DNA from: Paraburkholderia mimosarum LMG 23256 = NBRC 106338
Lineage (GTDB): Bacteria; Pseudomonadota; Gammaproteobacteria; Burkholderiales; Burkholderiaceae
Assembly (NCBI RefSeq): GCF_000739815.1
Contig: NZ_BBJJ01000001.1
Span: 411,023 to 475,022, forward strand
Direction: 5' to 3'
DNA: 64,000 nt
Positions within the stretch are counted from its first letter, which is position 1. Each line of letters starts with the position of its first letter. The notes beneath the pieces are model-generated. The model searched no databases. It was given only the letters and a program-made list of their open reading frames with translations, and had not been told where the DNA came from. Shown here piece after piece: positions 9,601 to 17,054 of this stretch. The translations under genes and the position numbers were made by a program.

Positions 9601-12600
9601 GGCGACGCGACGCTCTCAGGCGGGTCAAGCGGCACGGTGGCGAATACCGGCACGCAGATGGCACGCGGCGCGCTCAACGTGTCGGGTTTCGCCGTGACGA
9701 ATACGGGCGCGCTCTCGGGCCTGACCACCGCGAACATCAACGCCACGAATCTCGTGAACAGCGGGACAGTCTACGGGCCGACCACGAATGTGACGGTGGC
9801 GAACAGCACGACCAACAGCGGCGCGCTGATGGCGACCCATGCGCTCACGCTGACCACCTCGACGCTCAATGACAGCAACGGGATGATCTTCGCGGGCGAC
9901 GTGAACAACCCGACGGCGGCGACCGGCGATGTGACGGTCAACGTGAACGGTCCGGCTGGCAGCTATAACAATACGAACGGGCAGATTCTCGGTTTCAACA
10001 GCGTGACGCTGAACCTGCCGAATCAGACGCTCGATCCATCGTCGGCTGCATTCGGCACGGCCAACGGTGGCAATGCCTTGAACCTGTCGGTAGCCGCCAT
10101 CACGAATAGTGGCACGTGGACGCTGCCGGGTTCGAAAGCGAATGTCACGGCGAGTCAGGGTATCAGCAACACCGGCACCATCGACCAGGCGTCGGGTACG
10201 CTCGCGCTGAACGGCGCGGTGACCAACAGTGGCATGATCACGGCGCAGGACCTCACGGTCAATGGCTCGCTGGCGAACGCGGCAGGCGCGACCGTGCACG
10301 GCAACGGCGCCTTCACACTGAACGGTTCCGGTACGAACGCGGGTACCGTGGAGGCGCTGAACCAGCTCTCCATAAACGGTTCGAGCTACGACAATTCGAG
10401 TGGTATCACGAAAGCCGGTGCGTCGACGGGTGCCGGCAACATGAGCGTCAACCTGTCGGGCGACCTGACCAATTCTGGCGGCACGCTGACGGCGAAAAAC
10501 GACCTCACGATCCACGCGAATAACGTCATCAATTCGGGTGCATCGGGCTCGGGCACTACGACGACCACGACGACCGTCGCCAATCCGGCGCTTGCGCTGG
10601 GCATGACGGTGGGCACGGACATCATCGCCTGGTCGTCCACGTATTCCGGCGGCGATCAACACTTCTGCTGTAACACCTTCGCCTACAACAACACCCAGGT
10701 TACGCTGGCCGACGCGCTTTCGCCGACGGGCGTCGCCGACCCCACCTCGATCGACGCGTTGATGGCGGGCGTGCATCTGTCGTGGACACAAGTCTCGCAG
10801 CCGGCCATCAGCGGCAATACGGTCACGCTCGTCCAAATTCCCACGGATGACGGCAGCGGCACGATCCAGAACCTGTGGTTCGTGCAAACTGCGGCCAACG
10901 CCGGCTTCGGTATCGCGACCAAGACGATCACGCTGCCCTCGGTCACTGAAACGACGACCACGACTGGCGGCACGCCGGGTGCCAGTTCGGTCATTGCAGC
11001 TGGACACAATCTCGGTATCACGGCAACGAGCCTCAATAACCAGGCCGGCACTGTGAGCGCTGGCAATGACGCGAACATCAATGTGCAGTCGCTCAACAAC
11101 GGTGGCTCGACGTACACCTCCACCGTAACCGACACGGTGAACCTGGCTTCGCTCAATACCTTCCTTGCACAGATGCCCTCGACGATCTCGGTCTGGGGCA
11201 GTTTTTACAACCCCTACGACGGCAGACCGGACCCGTGCACAAGCAATCCCGGTATCTGCATCATCACGGCAGGCATCGCCCTAGACGCGCCGGGCACGGT
11301 TACGCCTACCTCGACCTCGTCATCAGTGACGGTGCAGGGCCAGGTGGGGCAGATCGCGGCGGGTCACAACGTGAATCTGGCCGGCGGTGATCTCACGAAC
11401 GCTGGCACCATCGCGGCAACCAACGACGTCAATATCAACGCGAACAGCTTTACGAACAAGGGTACCAACACCGGAACGATGACGACCGCGGTGGGATGCG
11501 CGGCAGGCTACTCAGGCTGCAATGCCGGGTCCACAACCAACAACAATTCGCAGACCTACAGTTACCAGCAGACCAACGCGAACGTCACGGCGGGCAATGA
11601 CGTCGTCATTGCCGCGAATGCGGTCAGCAATACCTATGGCAACCTGGTCGCGGGTCGCAACGTCGTGATCGGTGGAGCAGGCACAACTGCCAGCGACAGC
11701 ACGGTCACGCCCACGAACCTCACGCAGACCGCGAGTGTGACGAACACCTCGGGCGCGATCGCCGCGGCCAACGACGTCAATATCAGCGCGGCGAGCGTTG
11801 TCAACACCATTGCCGCGCCGGTGCAGGTTCACCAGAACTACGGCAGCGCATCGCCGTTTTCCGGTTGCTCGCAGAACTGCGAGGCGTATGTCGATGTGCA
11901 GTCGGCCAACCCGGCGACGATCACGGCGAACCACGACGTTAACATCAGTACCAGTACCTTCGCCAACACGGGCAGCCTCGTGACGGGCCTGAACAACGTC
12001 ACGATCAACGCCGCGAGCAGCGCATCGAGCAACAACCAGTACCTGAACGCGTACTGGCATTCGCCCACGCCCGGGGGAGTCGTCTGGGGCTGCGCGAACA
12101 ATCCGTCGCTGTGTGCGAGCCTTTACGGCAGCGCATACAACGCGAGTCAGGCGCAGGACCCCGCCGGACTGCCGAGTGCGGTGGGCCTGCCGGATTTCGT
12201 GCCGGGCACGATCCAGGCGGGTAGTCACCTCGCGGTGACTTCGCCCACGCTGACCAACACCGGCAATGTGGTCGGACAGACCGTGACCCTCACGGGCTCG
12301 ACGCTCGTGAACGGCCTGACGAACCCGAACGTCTACACGCCGCCGCCTGCCGTGGCGGGTCAGGTGATCACGCTCGGCCCGCCTGCGGTGCCGTCGACGG
12401 CGACGACCACGGTCAATGCCGCGGGGCAGGTAACGAATCTGAGCGGCCAGCTGGTGTCGGTGACGGGAGCTGCGAACGTACCGCAGCAATCGCTTATCGG
12501 CGTGACGACGGTGGGCAAGCCGGTGGCGCCTGCGGTGGCCAGCACGAGCGCGCCGGCAGGCACGACCGTGACGACCGTCGGCGGCCAGACGATCAATGTC

Positions 12601-14940
12601 ACATACCTGGTCAACAGCCCGGCGTCGGCGGTGACGGGCGACCTGTCGCCCGCTTCGCTGCTGGCTGCGCTGCCCGCGAGCCTGCAGCCGGCTACGGCAC
12701 AGTTCTACTACGATCCGTACACGCAGGCGCAGCAGGTTGAGCAGGCCGCCCTGCAGGCAACCGGCAAGTCGAGCTTCTACGCGCTGCCGTCGCAGACGGA
12801 TAGCGCCAGCCAGCAGACGATCAATAACCTGGACACGGCGGCGCTTTACGGCGCGGCACTCCAGTATGCCAAGCAGAACAACATCGCGCTTGGCACACAA
12901 CTGAGCCAGGCGCAGCTCGCGCAGATCAACGCCCCGATGTTGTGGTACGTCGAGCAGACGGTGCCCGAGCCGGGTTGCACGGCAACCGGCAACGGCACGT
13001 GCCCGACAGTGCAGGCGCTCATGCCCGAGGTGCTGCTGCCGCAGAACTATGCGGTGGTGAGCGCGGACGGCGAAATTACCGGTACGAACGTCGCGCTCAA
13101 CTACGCGAACAGCATCCTCAACACAGGCACGGTGACCGCGCAGTACCTGACGGTCAACACGGGCACGCTGACGAACGAGCAACGTTCGACCAATGTCGGC
13201 ACGATTTTCCAGTTGGTGCAGGACGGCGTACTGGCAAAGACGACTGGCACGGTTGTGGATCAGGGCGGTGTGATGACCGCTGCGAACTACCAGCTCAATG
13301 TCGACACGCTGAACCAGATCGGCGGGGCGCTACAGCAGGTCAACGCGGATGGCAGTGCAAACGCAGCGGCAACCTCGCAGCTACTTGCGAACCTGAAGAG
13401 CCAGCTTGGTGGCAACTTCACGCAGACCACGGTCAGCGACCACCTGCACACGGACCTGATCGGCGTACCGTCGACCTTCGACACCGTCTTCGAGATGGCG
13501 GTACTCGTCTTCATCGCGGTGGTGTCGGCGGGCGCAGCATCAGCGGGCATCGGCGCAGCGGCGGGAGCGACCGCCGGTTCCGGGACGACATTTGCCGCTG
13601 CGGGTGCAGGTTCGGCTGCGGGTGTCGGTAATGCGGCTATTTCGGCTGCGATCGGCGGCATGGTCAGCAATTCGCTGGAGCAGGTGGCGTTCGGCAACGG
13701 CAGCTTCAATGTCGGTCAACTGTTCGAGGCGGGTGCGACAGCGTTCGTAACGGCGGGCCTGACAAACGGCATCACCTATGCGAACGGTGCGCTGGGCTTC
13801 ACGACGAACGCCTCGACAAACAGCCTTGCCGCGTTGGCCGGTGTGCAGGCCGTAGGAGGCGTGATGGTGCCGACGGCGACTTCGGCGACTGGCAATCCGG
13901 TTGAGGCTGCACTCGCGCTCGCAGCGGTCGCGAGTATCCAGGCAGGAACGCAGACGGCGATCGAGGGCGGCAGCTTATTGACGAACCTTCGCGATAGCGC
14001 GGTGAATGACGTGGCGGCGTCGGCGAACTATGCGATCGGAAACCTGTTCGGAGCGACCGGTGCCAATCCGAACGTGCTGGCCAGCATCCTGAGTCATGCT
14101 GCGCTCGGCTGTGCAGCGGGTGCAGCTACGGGCGATGGGTGCGGCGGAGGTGCTGTCGGCGCGGCTGTGAGTGCGGCGCTTTCGCCGAGCTTCGTTAGCG
14201 CAATTGACCCGAGCGGTGCAGACCTCAACCAGGGCCAGCAGGCCGTGCTGGCGGCGTTTGCAACACTTACCGGCGGCAGCGCGGCGGCGCTGGCCGGTTT
14301 GAACGTGCAGGGCGCGATCAGTGCGGCGCAGAGCGAGGCGCTGAACAACTCGGGCGGTCCGGGGCATACCAAGCCGCTCGGGAGCATCGGAACAAACGGC
14401 GGCGAGCCGGGCATGCAGGTCGACGTCGAAAAGGATACGGTCCCGGTTCTGCCATCGACCCAGGTTGCTGTTCAGGGCGCCGCTGGGGCAACTGCTGAAG
14501 CGCAAACAACCGGGAACGGTGTGCCGCTTACTGGGGGCGCGGCTGGAGCCACAAACACGATTGCGCCCCCTCCGAACACGTACGCGGTTTATCCAATGGG
14601 CTCAGGAGCCGCAAGCGGGCCGCTTCCACCAGGATATGTTACGGTCTCACGCTGGGTGTCTCCCGCAGAAGCGTCTCTTTGGGTTCAAAACCAAGGGACG
14701 GCAATTCCCTCTGGGATACCGCAAAATGGCACGCCCCAAGTCTATGTGACTACCGCAGGCGCGCCATACCCGCCTGGTGCCAACGGAACCGTACGAATCG
14801 ATTTCGCTGTGCCGAGTGCTATGCTGCAACCTGGAAATGCGTCCAATAATTTCCAGATATTGCAACCATCAACGAGTCGGCCGATCTACAACGTCACGAT
14901 CAATGTGCCGAATGGTGTGACCCTGCCCAAGGCTAAGTAG
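6691..14940 (+). CDS. Filamentous-haemagglutinin-like TPS exoprotein with C-terminal toxin (CdiA/BcpA-like)
   Basis: 2749 residues. The N-terminus is an extended, basic signal region followed by a hydrophobic core (about residues 50-70) and a signal-peptidase site near AHAAP. A TPS secretion domain follows, with the conserved NPNG motif at residues 185-188. Residues 300-1050 are roughly 20-residue Gly/Ala/Thr/Asn-rich repeats of the beta-helix haemagglutinin type, and less regular repeats continue to about 2150. Residues about 2260-2560 are Ala/Gly-rich and hydrophobic, resembling the DUF637 pre-toxin region. A conserved GATN element (residues 2619-2622) marks the change to a 126-residue variable end. 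That end has the pattern VSRWVSPAEASLW, YVTTAG, GTVRIDFAVP, as in TreTu-like ADP-ribosyltransferase toxins. It should be exported by the TpsB encoded at 19971 and delivered to neighbouring cells. ATG 6718 is an alternative start. Confidence 0.93.
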   Translation: MTCCSRTRKMAKKARYAQQLAAHEAALANRRFIRLPGEQQVAGRPLWMRMTAAVMTVVMYFAPAVLLADQTAHAAPIVDPRAPVTFQPTITQTTSGVAAVNIAAPNAAGISTNQYTSFNVDSAGLVLNNSLVSGTPLLGGTLGANPNLNGRAATTILNQVTSTTPSTLAGPLEVFGSSANVIVSNPNGISVNGLALTNAPGLVLTTGVPQFITGPGGTPTTFANAGALAYQVSSGNITINGPAGVNGPGAGIEGTVGNIDLIGQSVNLNAPLYADQTVNVITGNQTVTPTATGSSGTSYGTSNVVAGTPGAVAVDASQYGSVTSGQIFIVSTAAGQGVNLQGTLAGTAGNVSVNSNGDIVVGQTFANQNVNLTSAGSTSITAAGLANQNYTVNAAGDVNATGSVSAGQDVSFTAGNNLNAASVAANGKASLIAGNSMTLGSLSANTVNMRTGTGDLTVNSGLTAPGTITAAAGRDLTINGAVQGGSTVALTGARNATVTGSVASVGDTTLTAQTGSASVSGNLQSNGALTTTAAQDMSLGGTVQAQGPVSITARNGSITGQGNVASSNDAVSLTAGQNVQTGGSLQAGTNLAVTAGANATLGGTVTAPGTVTVTAGQNATLAGAATAGSTLTVAAGKNASINGAVSSIGSMALSGAAGTLTTTGDVVSLGTLSASGQQGVNLGGTVVSQGNASITSGAGGVSVGGTLTSPGTVTVNSAQDTTIAGAVHSGSNTSINAGGNVALNGGLEADGTGNATVTAGGTITGGGAINVANNTTLNAGSSIALTGAVQTGNDLTATAAQNVSTGAVTAVGNAAIKATNGNATLGGNVLTGGNLSVTAGKDVNAPGSVQSLGDLNLNAQGGSLTASGPVLAAGNATLGAGQTLALNGATTVQGNAALTGTNIATQALSVGGKLQANAAQNLDTSAGTLAVNGTATLAGATVTTGNAIVAGTYNATGTQSLTTTGTGAYLGDATLSGGSSGTVANTGTQMARGALNVSGFAVTNTGALSGLTTANINATNLVNSGTVYGPTTNVTVANSTTNSGALMATHALTLTTSTLNDSNGMIFAGDVNNPTAATGDVTVNVNGPAGSYNNTNGQILGFNSVTLNLPNQTLDPSSAAFGTANGGNALNLSVAAITNSGTWTLPGSKANVTASQGISNTGTIDQASGTLALNGAVTNSGMITAQDLTVNGSLANAAGATVHGNGAFTLNGSGTNAGTVEALNQLSINGSSYDNSSGITKAGASTGAGNMSVNLSGDLTNSGGTLTAKNDLTIHANNVINSGASGSGTTTTTTTVANPALALGMTVGTDIIAWSSTYSGGDQHFCCNTFAYNNTQVTLADALSPTGVADPTSIDALMAGVHLSWTQVSQPAISGNTVTLVQIPTDDGSGTIQNLWFVQTAANAGFGIATKTITLPSVTETTTTTGGTPGASSVIAAGHNLGITATSLNNQAGTVSAGNDANINVQSLNNGGSTYTSTVTDTVNLASLNTFLAQMPSTISVWGSFYNPYDGRPDPCTSNPGICIITAGIALDAPGTVTPTSTSSSVTVQGQVGQIAAGHNVNLAGGDLTNAGTIAATNDVNINANSFTNKGTNTGTMTTAVGCAAGYSGCNAGSTTNNNSQTYSYQQTNANVTAGNDVVIAANAVSNTYGNLVAGRNVVIGGAGTTASDSTVTPTNLTQTASVTNTSGAIAAANDVNISAASVVNTIAAPVQVHQNYGSASPFSGCSQNCEAYVDVQSANPATITANHDVNISTSTFANTGSLVTGLNNVTINAASSASSNNQYLNAYWHSPTPGGVVWGCANNPSLCASLYGSAYNASQAQDPAGLPSAVGLPDFVPGTIQAGSHLAVTSPTLTNTGNVVGQTVTLTGSTLVNGLTNPNVYTPPPAVAGQVITLGPPAVPSTATTTVNAAGQVTNLSGQLVSVTGAANVPQQSLIGVTTVGKPVAPAVASTSAPAGTTVTTVGGQTINVTYLVNSPASAVTGDLSPASLLAALPASLQPATAQFYYDPYTQAQQVEQAALQATGKSSFYALPSQTDSASQQTINNLDTAALYGAALQYAKQNNIALGTQLSQAQLAQINAPMLWYVEQTVPEPGCTATGNGTCPTVQALMPEVLLPQNYAVVSADGEITGTNVALNYANSILNTGTVTAQYLTVNTGTLTNEQRSTNVGTIFQLVQDGVLAKTTGTVVDQGGVMTAANYQLNVDTLNQIGGALQQVNADGSANAAATSQLLANLKSQLGGNFTQTTVSDHLHTDLIGVPSTFDTVFEMAVLVFIAVVSAGAASAGIGAAAGATAGSGTTFAAAGAGSAAGVGNAAISAAIGGMVSNSLEQVAFGNGSFNVGQLFEAGATAFVTAGLTNGITYANGALGFTTNASTNSLAALAGVQAVGGVMVPTATSATGNPVEAALALAAVASIQAGTQTAIEGGSLLTNLRDSAVNDVAASANYAIGNLFGATGANPNVLASILSHAALGCAAGAATGDGCGGGAVGAAVSAALSPSFVSAIDPSGADLNQGQQAVLAAFATLTGGSAAALAGLNVQGAISAAQSEALNNSGGPGHTKPLGSIGTNGGEPGMQVDVEKDTVPVLPSTQVAVQGAAGATAEAQTTGNGVPLTGGAAGATNTIAPPPNTYAVYPMGSGAASGPLPPGYVTVSRWVSPAEASLWVQNQGTAIPSGIPQNGTPQVYVTTAGAPYPPGANGTVRIDFAVPSAMLQPGNASNNFQILQPSTSRPIYNVTINVPNGVTLPKAK
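14548..14557 (+). repeat. Core of toxin-exchange junction in the full-length adhesin
   Basis: GCCACAAACA encodes the ATN of GATNT (residues 2619-2623) at the border between the conserved pre-toxin region and the variable toxin end. The same ten bases occur at the beginning of two displaced toxin ends at 15264-15273 and 15837-15846, in the same reading register relative to the encoded ATN. Confidence 0.6.
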
Positions 14941-14949
14941 GAGCGAAGC

Positions 14950-15228
14950 ATGCGCGTTTCATCAGATTTCGGAATTGTCGTCCGCCGTAAGGCTTTGGAG
15001 GACAAGCAAGTGGATCTATCCCCCGCCCTTAGCGAATTTCATTTCGAAGGATACTTTGATCAATCTAACGAGTTCGTATCGCTGGGGCCGTTCTTTGGAG
15101 GTGATGCGGCAGATGACTGTATGAGAAGCCTCGAAAAGCTGGGACTTAGCTACATAGATGACTTCTTCATCTTTACGGGCGATTTTCCGAGGTGGTGCCG
15201 TTTCGAAGTATTTTCGCCAGCGGAATGA
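14950..15228 (+). CDS. Candidate immunity protein for the adhesin's C-terminal toxin
   Basis: 92 residues, starting nine bases after the adhesin stop with a ribosome-binding site formed by the overlap (TAGGAGCGAAG). The protein is acidic and rich in aromatic residues (SEFHFEGYFDQSNEFVSLGP, later DDFFIFTGDFPRWCRF). No signal peptide or membrane segment is seen, so it would act in the cytoplasm. Its position directly behind a polymorphic-toxin end, small size and acidity are the standard marks of a cognate immunity protein. If the toxin is an EF-Tu or other translation-targeting ADP-ribosyltransferase as suspected, this protein should bind and block it. The family could not be named with certainty. 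Confidence 0.75.
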   Translation: MRVSSDFGIVVRRKALEDKQVDLSPALSEFHFEGYFDQSNEFVSLGPFFGGDAADDCMRSLEKLGLSYIDDFFIFTGDFPRWCRFEVFSPAE

Positions 15229-15260
15229 CAGGTAGATGCGACGGCGCTTTGTGATGAGGT

Positions 15261-15276
15261 GTTGCCACAAACAGCG
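15261..15276 (+). repeat. 16-bp junction repeat, copy 1
   Basis: GTTGCCACAAACAGCG occurs identically at 15261-15276 and 15834-15849; GATGAG stands just upstream of both copies. Each copy encodes VATNS at the start of an orphan toxin end. It is a likely homologous-recombination seam. Confidence 0.75.
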
Positions 15277-15569
15277 GCATCAAGCTCGTAGAGCAAGACG
15301 GGAACATTTATCAGTTCAGTATTCCGGGGGCGAACGGAGACCTTTCTGTTGTTACTGAAATGACTCAAAATGGCAATCAGCTTGTATTGAATGGCATGCA
15401 TATTGATGGCCCCGGGGCTGGATCGAGCAGCCTCAGCCAGCTACGTAACATTGCGCGCGCTTTAGGACAGCAGTACGGCGTGGACGAAGTTGTGATCAAC
15501 GGCGGAACACGAACATCTGGTGCGAGCCCAGGAAAGGTACCGCGTAGCATAACGATCAAGGTAAACTAA
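15261..15569 (+). pseudogene. Orphan toxin C-terminal module 1 (displaced, no start)
   Basis: An open stretch beginning with the junction VATNS reads on for 102 codons (GIKLVEQDGNIYQFSIPG, then LHIDGPGAG-like MHIDGPGAG and a PGKVPRSITIKVN end). A stop codon lies two codons before the junction, so no secretion domain is attached and only internal ATG codons could start translation. The pattern resembles C-terminal toxin domains of Rhs and CDI proteins with the GVDEVVINGGTRTSG segment, but the enzymatic class is not recognised. It looks like a former adhesin end displaced by the present one. Its own immunity gene follows with a TAATG overlap. Confidence 0.7.
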
Positions 15570-15793
15570 TGACTATGATTCGCGTGACCGGGTGGCGGCC
15601 CGGGTTCAATAAAGTTCAGTTTGGCTCATTGCTTCGCGAGTGCTGTGGCTTCACCCTGTCGGAAGGGAAAAGTTGCGTAGATTCGGTACTCGCAGGGGAG
15701 CCGATTAGCGTGAGGGTTGCTCAAGATCGCAGCGCATATTTCTTGGAACGAGCCTCAGCATTGGGTGTGGTCTGCGACCTGAAGGATGAGTGA
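15569..15793 (+). CDS. Candidate immunity protein resembling the ribosomal L7/L12 C-terminal domain
   Basis: 74 residues. The ATG overlaps the stop of orphan toxin module 1 (TAATG), which gives translational coupling typical of toxin-immunity pairs. The sequence has the pattern of the L7/L12 C-terminal fold seen in several small proteins: IRVTGWRPGFNKVQFGSLLR, a central SEGKSCVDSVLAGEPISVRV, and an AYFLERASALGVVCDL end. This corresponds to a strand, helix, Val-rich helix and strand with a final helix. As the attached toxin end is silent, the gene may now serve only to protect against siblings that still deploy that toxin. The fold assignment is by eye. Confidence 0.65.
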   Translation: MTMIRVTGWRPGFNKVQFGSLLRECCGFTLSEGKSCVDSVLAGEPISVRVAQDRSAYFLERASALGVVCDLKDE

Positions 15794-15833
15794 TGTCACT
15801 CTCGATGAAGCGTGGTAGCAACTGGACCGATGA

Positions 15834-15849
15834 GTTGCCACAAACAGCG
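15834..15849 (+). repeat. 16-bp junction repeat, copy 2
   Basis: Second identical copy of the junction sequence at 15261-15276, again preceded by GATGAG and by an in-frame TGA, and again encoding VATNS. Confidence 0.75.
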
Positions 15850-16136
15850 AGGCCACGAGTCCAGTCGGCGTAAGCGGCAGTCCAATGACGGTGCCGCGAG
15901 GAACAAACGTTCCTACGACCATTAATGGGGTTGACTACACTGCCCACGCGATTGATCAAATGCAAGGGCGTGGCATCCCACCTTCGGTAGTTCAAAACAC
16001 GATTCAGAATGGGGTTGTGTATCCCACCGGGGCGGGGACGACGGGGTATTACGATTCCGTGAATAATGTTCGTGTTATTACGAACTCGACCACCGGTCGT
16101 GTAGTTACCGTCATTCCAGGAGCGCCAGGCAAATGA
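15834..16136 (+). pseudogene. Orphan toxin C-terminal module 2, DUF4258/BECR-like nuclease
   Basis: The frame opens at the junction VATNS and reads 100 codons to a TGA at 16134. An in-frame TGA sits immediately before the junction, so the module is cut off from any secretion domain. An internal ATG at 15885 could start an 83-residue product. The core YTAHAIDQMQGRGIPPSVVQ, followed by a YYDSVNNVRVITNS strand pair and VVTVIPG, fits the DUF4258-type small RNase fold of the BECR superfamily used in polymorphic toxins. The conserved His of the AHAIDQM helix is present. Its immunity gene overlaps the stop by four bases (ATGA). Confidence 0.7.
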
Positions 16137-16399
16137 GTGATTCAATGAATACCCTTGAAGCCAAGGTGCAGAAGGTCCTGATTCAAGAGTGGGACCCAAT
16201 CGGAGTCAAGGATATACCCGAGGCGCAGGACGAATACGACATGTACGTTCCTGGTATATGCCGAATGCTCCGCGCTGGGCAGTCGAATATGGAGGTCTAC
16301 AGTCATCTGCGTTGGATCGAGATGGAGCGCATCGGGCTTGAAGGTGATGAGCAACATACGCAGCGGATTGCAGCAAAACTGGTTGGTCTGTTGCCGTGA
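16133..16399 (+). CDS. Candidate immunity protein for orphan toxin 2 (DUF1871-like)
   Basis: 88 residues with an ATGA overlap with the preceding toxin module; a second ATG lies four codons in. The segment EWDPIGVKDIPEAQDEYDMY followed by VPGICRMLRAGQ resembles DUF1871-type small proteins, a family often found beside polymorphic toxins. The C-terminal half (MEVYSHLRWIEME) shares a spaced pattern with the product of the gene at 16585, so the two look distantly related. No signal peptide. The protein is acidic, as expected for a partner of a basic nuclease. The coding frame is intact although its toxin is silent. Confidence 0.7.
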   Translation: MSDSMNTLEAKVQKVLIQEWDPIGVKDIPEAQDEYDMYVPGICRMLRAGQSNMEVYSHLRWIEMERIGLEGDEQHTQRIAAKLVGLLP

Positions 16400-16489
16400 T
16401 GCTTGAGCTGGGAGCAGCCCGTCGCCTCTCGCCATTGCTGGCTCTGCTTATGGGGTGGCTCGTCCTGGCGGAGCACGTCGGGGGCGTGA

Positions 16490-16588
16490 CGGTCTGGAAA
16501 GCCTTACCGCGTCTTGCGTGGTGCCTAGTTGTGGCGTCCAGATGAAGTCGTTTGGTACGCAGGGCTCACATTGAACATCCGACGATGA
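16490..16588 (+). pseudogene. Toxin tail remnant 3
   Basis: A short frame ending at a TGA that overlaps the next gene's ATG by ATGA, exactly the geometry of module 2. It reads SGKPYRVLRGA, then an in-frame TAG, then LWRPDEVVWYAGLTLNIRR. This looks like the last 30 residues of another displaced toxin end that has lost its upstream part and acquired a nonsense codon. The toxin class cannot be told. Confidence 0.45.
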
Positions 16589-16821
16589 ACGAGCCATATC
16601 AAGAAACCCGGACTGTAGCTGATTTGCTCGATGCAGCAGGCCTGAATGACTACGCCGACCAACTTCGGAGCGCGCTTGTGGAAGGTGCTACCGGGACGGA
16701 AATTTACATGATTTTGCATTGGCGTTTAGCAAACATGGCGGCAGATGCCGCGGTTGCTCCTGGCTTGAAGGCGCGATTGCTCACGTTGCACGGTTATCTT
16801 GATCGCGCGTTAGGACCGTAG
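16585..16821 (+). CDS. Candidate immunity protein, GATGTEI family
   Basis: 78 residues starting at ATG 16585, which overlaps the remnant toxin tail's stop. The protein is predicted all-helical, and its central ALVEGATGTEIYMILHWRL is a motif recurrent among small immunity-like proteins of Burkholderiales. It aligns by eye with the AGQSNMEVYSHLRW segment of the gene at 16133, suggesting both descend from one immunity family that has diversified with toxin type. No export signal. The frame is intact although the toxin upstream is reduced to a tail. Confidence 0.6.
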   Translation: MNEPYQETRTVADLLDAAGLNDYADQLRSALVEGATGTEIYMILHWRLANMAADAAVAPGLKARLLTLHGYLDRALGP

Positions 16822-16979
16822 TTGTGGCGAGATCGCGACTCCATCCCCTCTCATACGACAGCTGTCGGAAGGAGTGTTGCAGGTGCGTTGGAATACACCG
16901 TACAAGGTGCCGTTACTGTCGCAGCAGCGTGCGCAAATTGTCGCCCGGACAGCAGCAGAGAGACGAATCCAGTCATGCG

Positions 16980-17054
16980 CCGGGACAGCGCCCGATTGAA
17001 ATTCCCCAGCTTCGATTGGGACGTGTTACGGAAAACAAACAATGGCGAACTTGA
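16980..17054 (+). pseudogene. Possible toxin tail remnant 4
   Basis: The frame ending at TGA 17052 reads APGQRPIEIPQLRLGRV and then TENKQWRT, and overlaps the start of the next gene by 13 bases. The sequence further upstream in this frame is Arg/Cys-rich and not protein-like, so only the last 20-25 codons look genuine. By analogy with its neighbours it may be the end of a fourth displaced toxin. Evidence is weak. Confidence 0.3.

Noticed and set aside
11512..13182. 556-codon minus-strand frame inside the adhesin gene
   Set aside because: Shadow of the repetitive plus-strand coding sequence, Arg/His/Val-rich without domains.
14400..14560. VENN or (Q/E)LYN toxin junction motif
   Set aside because: Looked for in the adhesin end and not found; GATN is the only element shared with the orphan modules.
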